64,000 nucleotides of DNA from Hetaerina americana (GCA_022747635.1 JAKTNV010000005.1:84688469-84752468); one strand, 5' to 3'. Shown: positions 50,226 to 63,964, numbered from the stretch's first letter. The notes: a model not told the origin generated them from the sequence alone. Translations and numbers: made by a program.

Positions 50226-52263
50226 CAAAATGTCTCCCATTTCGGAGTATGTCCACGATTGCCATTCTATATTTACTCTCCATCGATAAGATTCCCAATC
50301 AAATTTCATTGATAACGCAGTCAACTCCGTCACAGAAAGCCCTGATCTGCTTTCTCCGATGTACTAGCGAGGACCATCTCGATTTACCCTCAATCGCTCC
50401 TCATCCTTTTCCCTGCCCATAGTCTCTTCCTTGAGGTCCCCGTGCGAATAAGTTTCCGCGTGAACTTAGCGGGAGTCGCGACCGACTGCACTACGCTACC
50501 TAGGGAGGATGCCGCTACCCTCATCAGCTGACGCCCTTCCCCTCCCTTCCCTTCGCCCTCCCCTCTCTCCGGCGAGCGCGCGCGCGCACCTCGCGGTCCC
50601 TCGCAAGGCCTCGGGAGTATCCACAGAGGCGGAGCGGAGTGGTGTGGCAACCGGCTGGCTGAGTGGGGCCGCCGGGAAAGGAAGGCTTGAGTGAGCGAGG
50701 GGGGAAGACAGAGCCTCCTTTCCCCCGTCATAGGCGCGCACACACTCCACTGCCCTCCTCTCCTCGCATTCCCAGGACTTCGCGTCAGCGAGATAAACCA
50801 TCTATGGATGGCTTGAACGCTCGTATACCTGCTATCAACTCCTCAAAAGTATTTCTGTTCAAGAATCGGGGAACGGTGAACATTTTCCCAATGTTGGTAG
50901 TTGGCAGCTCTTTGGTTGCGATAATTTCAGGGTAGGGCGGAGTGCCTTCCTGCCTCCCGGCCATTAAATGTCAGAATATAAGGTTTTCTACCATTTTCCA
51001 ATTCACTGCACGCCAGAGTTCGACAGCAAGAAGACAGCATACGACTCTGGCTATATGCCGCATCTGCGTCAAAGATCTATTAACATGGAAAATTTATTTG
51101 GATGCATTTTGTAAGTTTTAGTGTTGCCGACATCTGTTGGTTTCTTTCTACAACATTAAACCCAAGGCAGAGCACCACGAGTAACGAATGAGATAGAATG
51201 AGCGCAGAGGGGCAAGTTCACCAGTTGAGTCCTTGGATTACTTCTGTGAACGTTTTTAAAATGAGTCTCTTTTACGCACATGGATACATGTTGTGTTTCT
51301 GCCGTTGTATCTAAATCCCAGCCATTGGTGAACTTCTGTTAAGTTTATACTTTTTAAGTTTAAGGGTTGCCGTCAAATTTGATTTAAATGGATGGGAAAT
51401 AAAATAAATACGTCTGTCTTCCTTTATTTGTCGACTTTCCGCGATAGTTTTCGCCCCGGGGACCTTAAATCCACGAAGCAAAGCAAACATCTTCTCTGGG
51501 AAAAGTGACCGTCGGTCATATTGTCCGAAAAAATGTCTCATCTGTCTCTTCCAATGAAGGAATAAAATTTTGCAGGTTTGCCTTCAATTTGGATGGATTC
51601 TCATAAAAAATCGTGCCCACATCCCCATTAGTTCTTTTACTTGCGAGTTCGTTTAGAGCTGATATCAAAAGGCTGGTGTAAAGAAGGCAATTGAGAGATA
51701 ACTGAAGAACTCCCGGATGTGTATGTACGGCCGGGCGATCTATATACCACGATAATAATAGTAATCACGATCTATATACCACCCCAAGATACCGGAAATA
51801 CATTCTCTCTTTGTTGTAAAAGAGTTGATGCAATATATTACTTCTTCTCGACTCTCTATCTATGCACGATATAAGTGACATTGCAGTAATATCGTGTTCA
51901 AACTGAACCAAAGAACTGCAGTGAAAATCAGTTCTACATAAGTCTTCGTTTTTTCCAGCATTTCTTGCTCGTATTTCCTTACCGGTTCTTCAGACCGACT
52001 ATTTCCTGTAAATACCGGTCCCTTTCTTCCTAATTATCAATTCTTTTGTCGTACATCGAATAAACCTATGTAATCGGTGGAGTTACGTTACTGGCATTGT
52101 TTCAGAAATTTATATTAATAAATGCTGAAACGGTCGCATCCGGGAGTACTTACGCATCAATCATTACGCTAAAAATTATTTTTTTTTCTCGAGTAATGGC
52201 GCAGGAGTATAAAAAGAATTTTTAAGCATTGGTCAGGAAAATATTGATATATTTTAAGTACGT
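50226..52263. other. unassigned, with CpG-rich patch 50380-50800
   Basis: The patch includes GAGCGCGCGCGCGCACCTCG and several open frames without recognisable domain. 51740-51785 has a short direct repeat, GATCTATATACCAC. Nothing else. Confidence 0.4.
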
Positions 52264-52505
52264 ACCAGGGGCTTGGTGGTCCATTGGGTACAGCTATGGT
52301 CCACTGACCGGAGGGCTCGGGTTCGATCACAGGGCATCCAAGCTGTATGAATTTAAGAGTCAGATATTCCTGGGTATAGGCGGCTCAGGGAATGAGGAAT
52401 TGGCTCACACCATTCGTGCCCTCATGTGTCATGTGGGATTCGCTGAAGTGAGTTCCAGCCTCCCGCGAGTCAAAACCAACGTAAGAGTTGATCACCGCGG
52501 TGTTT
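52264..52505 (+). mobile_element. tRNA-derived SINE, family G
   Basis: The head GCTTGGTGGTCCATTGGGTA has an A-box-like TGGTCCATTGGGTACAGC and B box GGGTTCGATCACAGG. The body ends GTCAAAACCAAC..AGAGTTGATCACCGCGG, a diverged form of the 3' end shared with families A, F and H. Confidence 0.7.
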
Positions 52506-53197
52506 TGTTTCGAATTACCGCCAGTCCTCCCCCCCCCCCCCCCAATCCTCACCCACGTAAACTGATTTCGAGTTCTTCCGAAGTCAGCTTCCCTTCCTCG
52601 GTACTTCGAATGGTCCTCCTGTTGCGTCAACCGTCATTGGGACGTTTCACCGAGAGGAAACATCCCCCACCTCGACGGCGTTTTTGCCCGCCTTTCCTTT
52701 TCATTTTCCTCTCCAGAAATGTTGATGCTCGGGTTAAAGAGGATTCATCGATCGTAACGGCGGCGGGGAAGCTTTTGCACGGATGACTGAAGTGGAAGGA
52801 GAGAGCGTGTGAATTGTGGTCGAGAGAAAGCCTCCTGATCTTGGAGCGTGACTCGAAATCTTTTCGACCAAGCCCGGGAGTCTCCCTCTCTAAAAAAACA
52901 CCGTGTCATTCGTTTTCCGCGAAGCCTCCTCAGTGACCCGACAGATGGTGGTCCTCATTCTATCGACCGACGTCGGGAGGAGCGGTTTCTACGTTCACGT
53001 AATTACCTGTAGGCCGTCGCAGTGGTGTGTGGCAGGGGATGACATGTGCTCGTCCCTCTATCAAAATGTCGTTAACTATTTCTAAGGTCATCATATGATG
53101 ATGAAGGGGATTCAGAGTAGCACCCATTTCAAGGCAGGTGGGTTTTTAATTATCAATCACCGTTCTTTATCCGTGAGACAAACTTCACATTGAAACA
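52506..53197. other. unassigned, with LINE tail scrap
   Basis: 53005-53060 (minus) contains CCTGCCACACACCACTGCG, the LINE tail. The rest is unrecognised. Confidence 0.4.
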
Positions 53198-53365
53198 ATA
53201 CAATGCAACAATTTCAGAGTGTAAAAATCATTCGCCTTGACTGGGATTCGAACCCAGATTCCTCAATATCCGGTAGAGTGCTTTAGCCACTAAAGCTATC
53301 GAGGCGTCCTCTTAAACTCTGAAATGTTGCGGCATCTCCCGCAGTTTCTTTGGAATTTGAAACAA
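53198..53365. mobile_element. SINE family C with minus-strand tRNA-like module
   Basis: The tRNA-like module at 53238-53306 (minus) reads GCCTCGATAGCTTTAGTGGC with B box GGGTTCGAATCCCAG and a nearly complete acceptor stem. Both flanks carry family C sequence: TTTCAGAGTGTAAAAATC to the left, and AACTCTGAAATGTTG with GCGGCATCTCCCGCAG to the right. The shared flanks argue for a SINE rather than a real tRNA gene. Confidence 0.75.
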
Positions 53366-56300
53366 TAGGCAGAGGGAACATTATCTGCGGTACATTCAGA
53401 GCCACTAACAGTAATGTCACAAAACAACCCTAACTAATTGTTCCGTTGTCGATTTCTATCGCAACTTTTACGGTTCCTGGTCGTATACCAGAAAAAATGA
53501 GTTTTTGGACGTATTTTTCTATCCTCTATCGATCTGATCATATTTATATTTATGTGTCACAGTCTATAATCTCATGCTGGAGCTTTTAATATGTTTGAAT
53601 GTCTCCAGGCTAGCTCTTAATCAGAATATTTTCCAGCCGACATACACTGCTAAATATATCATAGTTTATTTTTAGGAGCAAAACTCCTCTTCGGTAGTCA
53701 GCGATCCGATTCGGGTATTAATCCCACTTCCGAAGTATCTGAAATATCTCGTGTGCAACATGATACCAGGTGTTGGTACTGCTGCTGGCGAATCGTTGAC
53801 TTTTCGGGGCGTGTTCATCGGGCTGAGGTATACACGTCAGTTCGGAAAACACACGACTGGGAATACACGTATCTCTCGCGTTGATTCACCTTTTATTGAT
53901 TGGAATGTGGGACAGCATTGCCGATAATTCTATCAGTGATTCTATGTGGACTTTCAAGCTCTGGAAGGAAACGTTGCTCCACCTTCTGTTTGTGAGTTGT
54001 AATAAACCAGGTTTGGAATTCGTCCACCTGGTAATGCATTTATTTATTCACTTGTGAGCTCACGTCTCTGGGTCTCCTTGACCGTTGCGTGCGCCCGTCC
54101 GTGTCTCTCGTGAAGTTCCCCGGAACTTTCAGAGATATCCGATCGTAGAACTTACAAGAGTCAAGCTCGACAATTGATATTTCGAACTTGGGTTGATACT
54201 TGGTCAAAACCAATGGAAAAATGGTGAAATATACTGTTGTTTTGCCTTAATAGAATAAGTTAGTCAAAATTAAGCTCCAAATGAAAACGTAGGAATGTAT
54301 TTCAGAGATTTGCATTCTTAAATCAATTGGGTTTGAGCTACGAATTTGGAACAAACTGAAATTCATCTTGAGAGGTAAATGTCCTTGTGATTTTGGTGTT
54401 TCCCTATGTGTCACTCTATAAATTGAATCGATTCTTTTCAATCACGATGTTTTATGTATTTTTGTTGACGTTTCCGTTGAGGTAGCCATGTGGGCGGCAT
54501 TAATATCTTTTATCTGCTGTTGAATTTACTTCCCGAGTATAAATAAATGTGGTGCCTGAGAGGAAGGTTTCGGAACGCAAAGATTTGAAGGTTAATCTAT
54601 TATTTTTCTTGCTCAACTGCATTTAATTAAACACCAGTATACAGGGTTATCATCTTTCATTCTATTTCACCGTAATTTTAACTTGCTAAATAGTACTAAC
54701 TGACTGGGTACCTCTCGTGCCGTTTCCTTGCTGGTGGGGAGAGCGAAGATATTATTTAAATTTTGTCTCAAGCACTGATTCCCTTTCACTAACTTCCTCC
54801 GCATCGCCCCGCCCTTCTAAGGAAGCGTACCCCTTCCGCTCTCTCTTTGCATTCACTCTACCTCCATCTTCTAAGTGTCTCTTTGGTGAATCGAGTTCCT
54901 CGTCCGTCCTTTCCCAATCGGACCGAACCAGTGTGGTATACGTATTTATTTTCGGCACGCTTGTCTGGGACCGGCACATCCAGTCCGGTTCATGTTCCGC
55001 TCTCTCTCCCTCCCTCCCTCTCTTATTTTTACCGCAAGCACTCCTCAGATTACCCCCACACAATACTCATTTGGTTCGTGTTGATGCATATCCGGGCATG
55101 TCACGGTCCTTGTCATACCACTCACTTCTCTTGTTTACCTAACAAGTGAATTTATCCCTTTGCTCGGCAGTCGTTCCCGTCTATTGCGTCGTCGCATGTC
55201 TTTGGGCCTTCTCTATAAAATGCCCCGAGCAGCATACCTAAGGATCCCTAACTTCCCTGGCTTATACTTTCTCTCATGGATCTCGACTGTGTGTTACATC
55301 GCTTAGCTTTGCTTACCGCAGCTGACGCTTCTTCAACTACGCGTACACAATGAGCAGGCGCGTACGCGATGCTAATTCCCTCCTCGTGCCAACAGTCTGA
55401 AGACGCGAAGTTATTAGCAAATATTGAAGGAAAAGCTGCGGCAATACTCGAGTGCCAGACGTAAAACAAATGGTAGCAGTTTAAGCGAACGAAGTAATAT
55501 TGACTCTTTTTACGTTTTTTTAAGAAATAAAATCCCATCGTTTAGTTGTATGCTCCAAATACTCGATAAGGATGAAATAGACCGAATGAATTGTCTCTTT
55601 CTTCATTTTTCCGGCTTGAGTAATCCATATTTCTCAGGCAAACAAGTTCACGCGGCACGTTGAAAAAAGCAGCCGCTAGGAAGCATCCAAAACATACCCA
55701 TAATAGGTGGAGCACTTGAAATGGAAGGTTTTCATTTAAAGTCTCGATCCATTCTGAAGCTTCCATTCCCTTTCTTCTACGCCTCCGATCAGCTGTCACC
55801 CAATGCCCTGGCGCATGCCTGGCGGAAATATTTTCTTACCTTCGAGCGGTAAAATAAGTCGACGGAGCGACTTAGAGGGCAGGCAGGGCGATGTGTCAGC
55901 ACACCATGGAATACAACTTGTGTGAACAGCTCTTCGCCTCCATTTTGGGTGGTCATCGAGTCATTGTGTTCAATGTCACTGGCTTCCAGCGAGAGGTGAA
56001 CGAATGTTGAAAGTTGAACTGACACTTGAGTTCATTTGGGGAACCACGTACTTCCTTTATCAAAACGAATCTTGGGGTAGATAACTCTGGTGGATACCTG
56101 TGAGGTGATCGTGTTCGTTTTCAAGTTTTGGAACTCCCTCTAGACATGCGTTTGCATGTGGCGGCTCCGAAGTTATTATTAAGTACGTATTAACACTAGT
56201 CTACAGGTTAAGGTAGGTTTTTTTGATAAACCGATTATGTCCTTCCCGCAAAAAATAAACTGCAAGAAAAATGAAACCTCTTCGAAAAAGAAGCAAGTTG

Positions 56301-56419
56301 GTTCTGGCTCACCGGAAAACCCTCACCTTTTACCACCCAACCCTACCTGATTTACTGACCCAATTAACCTCAACCCAAACACACCCACCGTCCATCAACC
56401 ACCTTCCTAACTATCCCAA
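53366..56419. other. unassigned intronic sequence
   Basis: About 3 kb with no recognised exon, repeat or array. 54717-55142 is open in overlapping frames but low complexity. Confidence 0.4.
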
Positions 56420-56500
56420 CTCGCCAATGCACATTAGAGGATGACTCCGTTAAAAGTTACTGCTGCGGCGTCTCCCGCTGTTTCTTTGAAATCCCAACTT
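56420..56500 (+). mobile_element. SINE family C tail fragment
   Basis: ATGCACATTAGAGGATGACTC, GTTAAAAGTTACTGCTGC, GGCGTCTCCCGCTGTTTC. Confidence 0.65.
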
Positions 56501-57662
56501 GTTTTGAAAAAATAAGTAAAATAAAAATAGAAATTAGAAAAAAATCCAAACAAATAATTCTTTATTAACAACATACAATAATAATAAATAAGTAAAATAA
56601 AAAATTGAAAATATAAATAAAATTTTTCAAAAAATCACTCCATATAAAGTAAATTCCTTAAAGTCAAGATCACTGAACCCATCTATTAACACTTCTAAAT
56701 GCACTTAGGCAATAAATGCAAAGGAACCCTAACTTTGCTCTGCCTCTGGTAGGTTTTTGATGATCACGGTGCCTAAGCATTGTTACCCTTCTAAGACCAG
56801 GATAACCGGGTACTAAGTAGCGTGGAGACATCCATGCACTGCAATAAACCCCAAATACCTTTCATGTACCTCCCTTTCTTCAGTCCAAAATTCCTAGCCT
56901 TCTCTTTCCAGCCCTTCGCTGAGCGGACAAACATTCTCTCCCGCATCGCATTTCAACGGGCTCTCAGAATCGTCGCTCGTCGACAATGCCCAGCCTGTGA
57001 CGTCACGGCCTCGGTAATTCCCGATTCTTGCGGGCGCAAGCGTCCGGATTTGTTTGAGGACGTGACGTCAGGACTTTGTCATTGTCCATGCTCGACAATT
57101 CGTGTCCTTAATGAATACATATTCACATATGCTCGCTACACCGAAAGATGCCACCAGGGCAGGGGAATTTAGCACAGGAGTCATGAAAGTTAAGGGGAAG
57201 GAGTATTGTGAATGTAAGATGCGTCGTGGTATGTTGGTGTATCGTTCTCATTGTGCTCTGTTCGTGAACTGTGCGAGAGGACTTTGGAAACCCTTGAGTT
57301 AGACTTTTGTAGGATCTACCTCTGTTATTTAGCCACAGAGAGAAAACCAGCAAACAGGCATTGTTTTCAGGATGTCTTGGGTGGTTGATGTGTTATCCGT
57401 ATTAGGTCTAATCTGGCGTTGAAGTGTTAAAGGTCTTCCGACGAAGTCCCCGCACAGATTTGCTGTAAACGTCCAGTTCTTTAGTTACCGACGAAATGGC
57501 AGTCTTTCACCAACCTGACATTTTGCTGTTCTTCTTTTAATGCCGTCTCTGTGTTCTCTCTCATTTGCATTCAAAATGATCGCGAAAATATTCAAGGTGG
57601 GGCCGAAATAAATAAATAAATGTAAAATTTTGTCAACGTTTGCTCAAATAAGTCTAAATAAA
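56501..57662. other. unassigned intronic sequence
   Basis: 56520-56640 is A-rich. No gene is recognised. Confidence 0.4.
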
Positions 57663-58032
57663 TACTTCGTCGTGGGTTCGAATCCCGGGTGATGCTCGAT
57701 TCGATATTTCTATCTGAAATTCAAGCTGTGCGATTTTCCGGGTGGAGTTTCTCGAAGCCGTCGGTCGATTTGCAAGACCCCTTCAAAGAGTCATCTGTGA
57801 GACTTTCAAATCCGCGTGCCGTCTGATGAAGGCAAGTCACAAGTACTTCGCAGTTCATTACTAACGGCGGAATCCGTTATGTGAAAGTTACTGGGAATTG
57901 AAGACTGACTAATAGTTTTGAGTAGTGGAGCGAGTCATCCGTATTCCCCAGTGAATTGCCCACACGTCAGGGCACATAGATCGGCGGAGTTAGTTCTGCC
58001 ATCGTCTATCAAAAACCAACCTCCGTCTTGAT
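57663..58032 (+). mobile_element. tRNA-derived SINE, family F, 5'-truncated
   Basis: Starts within a tRNA-like head at CGTGGGTTCGAATCCCGGG (B box). The body has GTCTGATGAAGGCAAG and CAGTGAATTGCCCACACG. The end ATCAAAAACCAACCTCCG, TTGATTACTGCGGC resembles the shared SINE 3' end. Confidence 0.65.
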
Positions 58033-59029
<997 letters not shown>

Positions 59030-59094
<65 letters not shown>

Positions 59095-59103
59095 GTATAT
59101 ATA
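59030..59103. repeat. (TA)n array, right of SINE A copy
   Basis: About 30 TA units, then ACAGGTATATATA. Confidence 0.95.
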
Positions 59104-59192
59104 TTGTTTCACATCCGTTGATAATTCAAACGAAGGAGCGAGATGACGTTAGCCAACAAAAATATAGTAAAACACATGAAAAGGATAATCAC

Positions 59193-59231
59193 GCGTTTCG
59201 ACATTTTCGGTGGCAACACCACCTTCCTCTG
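59193..59231 (-). ncRNA. hammerhead-like motif, non-canonical core
   Basis: The minus strand reads CAGAGGA (59225-59231), one extra A, stem GGTGG/CCACC with loop TGTTG, GAAA (59205-59208), then ATGTCGAAACGCGTG. The first core position U is replaced by A, so activity is doubtful, but the layout equals that at 1379-1419 and 63930-63962. Confidence 0.4.
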
Positions 59232-59269
59232 AGTTCCTTCTTTCCGCAGTGTAAGGTGGACTTACCACC

Positions 59270-61002
59270 GCAAATTTAGGAATACATGTGAATGTCCTTT
59301 TTTACGTATTTTTCTATATATTTTTTTTTTGGCTGACGCCATCTCGCCCCTACGTTTGAAAAAAATATATATATACACACCCACACAATCAGCCGTCAAC
59401 CCTCCTATCATAACCCACTTTATTCATATCCTTCGTATGGTAGACCCTCGTCCGGAGGAGACTTTCGTATAGGATTACTACCCAATGGCTTGGACACTTC
59501 GCCCTTCCTCCGTCGACCGTGTTGCATGGCGGTCGTGGCATGCGGGCTCCTCCTCCCCAATGGTGAATGGCCCTGGGACCACGCCGGGTGTCATCCTAGC
59601 AATGGATTTTGGAAGGATGTGTAAAAAATGACCCCGGGATGAGATTTATTCAGGATCCAAATTGTTCACGAGAGCCCTACTCAATAGTAATCTTGTATTT
59701 ATAATTAATATGGGTTTATATTGATTTCCATACTCCAGCCCAAGATCCCTGTAGGTAGACTGGTCGTCCAAGGAGCTCTATTAGCTTAGTTACCGCTACC
59801 TACCTTTCCTTACGCTCATATTGGTGCCGAAGTACCTCGTATTCCTACTTCAAGTAGTCTGTTAATATTGAATAATTTGCTCGCGCAATTATCGCTAGGA
59901 ATTCTGTTAATCAAGTATTTTTAAGTAACTCGACATGCTCACTTCCGGAAACCAATCGCTTAAGACCCATCTCACCCTCGCCACATAAAAATATCTTTTC
60001 TCGCCCCGAGAACACCTGAAAAAGTACCGATATTATGTACTTTTTTGAACTGGGATCGGCATCTGCACCAGCAACTAGGTACCGTGCCTGGCTTTACGTA
60101 GGTACCAAGCCCGATGTAACGGTTATTAGGATTATTGCCCGAGGTACTATTAGCTAGGTGCCTGCACTCAGCATTCCTCACGAGGTTACCGGTAACTAGG
60201 TAGCGGTGTCTGGGTTTCTTGCGTTATTGACTAACTCTTGTTAATTTAACATGGCTCTAATAAATTTCCAATGATTCTTGAAAACGCGTTCTCCCCGTAG
60301 ACATCTTAAGTTTCCTTCCTTCCTTTCCGACGAATCCGTTCCGCATTACCACTTCACATCTGCATCCTCCTCATTGCGTGAGGATTCACCTAAGGGGACG
60401 GTTGGTGCCCAGGAGAAGAAAACAAGGTGTAGGGGGCGTGGAGACAATCCTCCAGGGTAATGAGTCTCGGATATCTCAAGGGATAAAAATCTGGTGGAGT
60501 GTTTGAAGGTGACCGACGTCTCGGTGCCAAGCCCTACATGAATAATTGGGGCAATGCGTTTGCGTGGTTGATGCGTGCGGAGAAACGCACCCACCATTGC
60601 TGTGTGTGGGTCTCCGATATATGAGGAAGACGAATTACTCTAGAATACGAGAAAAGAAAATGTGGATAAGCATGTTTGTCAGTACCTTTTTCCAGTGGGT
60701 AAAGTTACAACCGAGTGAAGCCTGCGACTGTATGATTCACGTAGAAGTTTCCTTTCCGCATCCATCAGGGGGGAGAGGGTGTTGTTGTCGGGGCGTTTTG
60801 GAGGGGATGCCCTTACTGGGATGGTTTATTGGGATTAGTGTGGGGTCCTTGTCCCGCTTGGCGACAGCGACCACTGCGTGTGTCCTCCGGAACTATTTAA
60901 GAGTCCATCAACGAACGCGCGACCGGTAAATATTTGCCGGAGCATCGCTTCGTTTGGATTAATCTCTGGAAGCGACTCCCAACCCCTTCCCCCAACCCAT
61001 TC
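59270..61002. other. unassigned intronic sequence
   Basis: No exon or repeat family is recognised. Confidence 0.4.
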
Positions 61003-61086
61003 CCCCACATCTCCCCACACATCTCCCCACACATCTCCCCACACATCTCCCCACACATCTCCCCACACATCTCCCCACACATCTCC
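61003..61086 (+). repeat. 12-bp minisatellite
   Basis: CCCCACACATCT repeated about seven times without error. Confidence 0.95.
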
Positions 61087-62498
61087 TCTCCCCATCCACT
61101 CTCGCCGCCACTGGCGGTCCAACGCTCCGAATCCGAACTACGTAAGTTGATTTTTTTTCTTTAATTTTGACTCGTCTCTATTTCGTGCCTCCAATTACGT
61201 CACGGTTCTCGGATTGCATTTCGTCTGCGTTGATAATTACCGGCATGTTTGCAGTTGGATGGATCATTTGCTTAGCGCCTTTATTTTCCCATTTCCCGTG
61301 GAGAATTCTCCTTGTGTTTCTCGAATTGACGTCCCCGTGCGTGAGCGGCTTCATTTTGTTTGTAGCAGCTGCGTGAATTGTTTCTCCACCCTTTATTTAG
61401 TTAGTGCACTGGTATGAGAATCATAGTAGGAAATTCACAACTTTCACTGAGTTTTATTCGACGTTTTTTTCTTACCCTCGTCATGCTTGCGTATTGCATT
61501 CCGTAAACGTTTGGCTGGTGGTGTGCATTGGCATCAAAAGTTTAATATTCCAACTTATATTAGCGTTTTTTCGTTGCATTGGTATATTCTATTGGATATT
61601 TTGTTTCAGTTTACTGTTGACTCGTAGTTCAACGTAGTTCTCACCCATCGGCATGGAAAGTGCTTTCTATTTTTTTTGCTACGAACAGTTTTACGTGGCG
61701 TCCAAACTCATAATTGAACGAAAATCACTTGGATATTGCGCTTCGAATAGATTGTTTGAAAAATATCGAGTGATGAGTGATGCAAAGTCGGCAATATGAG
61801 AACCTACTGATAAAAACCATGGGCTAAGTGGTATTTCAGTCATAACTTTGGATCCACGCCGAGAATTCTGGACCCTGCGCATTGAAACCTTATTCTGGAA
61901 TTGGAATGGATGTAAAGAGAAGTCTAAATGCACAATGGTCTCTAAAATAATGGAAAAATATTTGCGAAAATAAAATTGTGTTCGAAGCTATTAACCGCCA
62001 ATGGCTGATGATCATACACCCTCTGCCACACACCCTCGTGGTGGGTTTCACGGAGAAGTTTTTTTGCAGACACCAGATCATGTACGGGATTAAGTGATGG
62101 GTGTGTTTGTAAAGGGATTTGGAAGGAGTTGAAGGAGTTTCCATCCACATCTGCGTTCCAGTGGTCTCTCTCCCCACCCCCTTTCTCTCTCTCATCCCAT
62201 TCGGGCGCCGAAGCCATTCTCATGACTGTCGGCCGGGTATATACTGTTCAAAAGTGACACCCGAAGAACTTTGAAACCTGAAGTGGTCTTTCAAATATAA
62301 TTGCATATAAAATCATAAAGCTCGCATAAAAAAGAGAACTGTACTCGTCGGTTGATTATAATTTTCTATGGCAGAACTGTCTTCTTCAGTGGAAAAGAGG
62401 GAAAACTGAAGAGGTTGGAGGGAGGCAGGCCGAAAGGAGGGGATAGGGGGGTGAGATAAAAAAGGATTTGATTGGGAGGGGAAGAAAAAAGGCCTGTG

Positions 62499-62503
<5 letters not shown>
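61087..62503. other. unassigned, with LINE tail scrap at 62010-62075
   Basis: CTCTGCCACACACCCTCGTG at 62025-62050 is a LINE tail remnant. The rest is unrecognised. Confidence 0.4.

Positions 62504-62570
<67 letters not shown>
62504..62570. repeat. (TA)n array
   Basis: About 33 TA units ending exactly at the family B fold-back. Confidence 0.95.
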
Positions 62571-62574
<4 letters not shown>

Positions 62575-62756
62575 TCAAACACGAAATCCCGCCAAACGGC
62601 GAATAAATACTCGTATAAATACTCGTATGTTCGATTCCGCCTTCCCCACCTCTATTGTGTTCGTCCTTTATACGTGTTCCTATCCCTTTTCCTTATATAT
62701 GTTTCTGTATATACGAGTATTTATTCGCCGTTTGGCGGGATTTCGTGTTTGAATGT
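62571..62756. mobile_element. SINE family B fold-back
   Basis: The family B 3' terminus (ATACGAGTATTTATTCGCCG.. to ..GTGTTTGAATGT) is present at 62711-62756, and as an exact 46-bp reverse complement at 62571-62616. The intervening body 62631-62720 is identical over 90 bases to 63083-63172, so duplication is recent. Confidence 0.9.
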
Positions 62757-62984
62757 GTATTTGGCCAATGTGGCTCATCTCTTTCTTCTGGCTATGCGTG
62801 CCACGAAACGCACTGTTCTTTTCCTGTATGATGTTGTATTAATTCTAACCACTCTCCTTTCCTCTTGTGTATTGTCTATTTCTCCTTTGGTGGGTGAAAC
62901 AGCCCCCTGACGCCATCTCTTGGCTAAAGAATCGGGGCGCTTGGCGACATATAAGACCCACGGATCTCAGGGTAAATTACATAT
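62757..62984. other. unassigned sequence between two family B copies
   Basis: No recognised feature. Confidence 0.4.
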
Positions 62985-63168
62985 CCTCGATAGCTCAAGT
63001 GGTTAAGAGCATCCGCCCGGCAAGTGGAAAGATCCGGTGTTCGAGTCCCGGTTGAGGAGTAATTTTTACTCTTTTGATCCGTTCGATTCCGCCTTCCCCA
63101 CCTCTATTGTGTTCGTCCTTTATACGTGTTCCTATCCCTTTTCCTTATATATGTTTCTGTATATACGA

Positions 63169-63172
<4 letters not shown>
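62985..63172 (+). mobile_element. SINE family B, complete tRNA-like head
   Basis: 62985-63057 folds as a tRNA: a 7-bp acceptor stem (CCTCGAT with GTTGAGG, some G-U), A box TAGCTCAAGTGGTTAAGAGC, a 5-bp anticodon stem TCCGC/GTGGA with loop CCGGCAA (GGC in the anticodon position, as in tRNA-Ala, but C instead of U at position 33), and B box GTTCGAGTCCC. A non-tRNA body follows immediately, and the 3' end merges into (TA)n. Headless and diverged copies elsewhere show it is a SINE. Confidence 0.85.
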
Positions 63173-63238
<66 letters not shown>

Positions 63239-63262
63239 ATGTGTGTGTTTGTGTGTGTGTGA
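63173..63262. repeat. (TA)n(GT)n array
   Basis: About 24 TA units then GT repeats, at the 3' end of the family B copy. Confidence 0.95.
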
Positions 63263-63548
63263 CACATGCATACATATATATGCCAAAATTGGTCACAATG
63301 TGGCTATACGTTCTGTCTCAAGAGTTACAAAGGCATAGAAAACTTCCCGAAACAAAAAATAAGGAGAAATAGTTTTGGGTTTTGTTGTTCTCAATGGAAA
63401 GAAGAAAACTTATTTCAAATTTTCTTCCTTCCGTTGAGAAAGGTGGGCTCTGAAACAGAAAAAAGCAACCCTGTGTAAGTTTTGTGTGTGCTAAAGTTTT
63501 ATATGCCATCGCCACGATCACATTTACACAGACACATATGTGTGTGTG

Positions 63549-63555
<7 letters not shown>
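63263..63555. other. unassigned intronic sequence
   Basis: Nothing recognised apart from a short GT tract at 63540-63552. Confidence 0.4.

Positions 63556-63605
<50 letters not shown>
63556..63605. repeat. (TA)n array
   Basis: About 24 units preceded by GT repeats. Confidence 0.95.
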
Positions 63606-63607
<2 letters not shown>

Positions 63608-63698
63608 TCGCCTCCCGTTCTCCCCTTCCCCTGGCCCCCTTCCCTTTCTCTCGCACCCCTCACCTCAACAATTCCAGCAGTCATTACTTCTACATCTT

Positions 63699-63731
63699 CA
63701 GAGGAAGACGGATTGTTTCCGTCGAAATATC
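63699..63731 (+). ncRNA. hammerhead-like motif, left arm
   Basis: CAGAGGA (63699-63705), extra A, stem GACGGA/TCCGTC with loop TTGTT, GAAA (63724-63727), TATC. The U of the canonical CUGANGA is A here. Confidence 0.4.
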
Positions 63732-63792
63732 AAGAAAATACGTGTGAGTGTTCTCTTTTTTTGTGTTTCTATATTATGTGTTACTGTGTATT

Positions 63793-63797
<5 letters not shown>

Positions 63798-63864
<67 letters not shown>
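63798..63864. repeat. (TA)n array at the centre of the inverted repeat
   Basis: Pure TA. Confidence 0.95.
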
Positions 63865-63868
<4 letters not shown>

Positions 63869-63929
63869 AATGCACAGTAACACACAATATAGAAACACAA
63901 CAAAAAATAACACTCACGCGTTATTTCTT

Positions 63930-63962
63930 GATATTTCGACGGAAACAATCCGTCTTCATCTG
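63930..63962 (-). ncRNA. hammerhead-like motif, right arm
   Basis: The minus strand reads CAGATGA (63956-63962), extra A, the same GACGGA/TCCGTC stem, GAAA (63934-63937) and TATC. It is closer to CUGAUGA than the left arm, differing only at the second base. Confidence 0.45.
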
Positions 63963-63964
63963 AA

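Noticed and set aside
53238..53306. Possible tRNA gene on the minus strand
   Set aside because: The flanking sequence is shared with the copies at 21040, 31640 and 38020, so it is a SINE module. The acceptor stem also has a mismatch.
61003..61086. 12-bp array as a CRISPR-like or coding repeat
   Set aside because: There are no spacers; it is a pure tandem minisatellite in a eukaryotic intron. The open frames across it are a consequence of the unit length being a multiple of three.
62985..63057. Possible tRNA-Ala(GGC) gene
   Set aside because: The cloverleaf is good, but position 33 is C. The sequence continues directly into the SINE B body, whose copies occur elsewhere.
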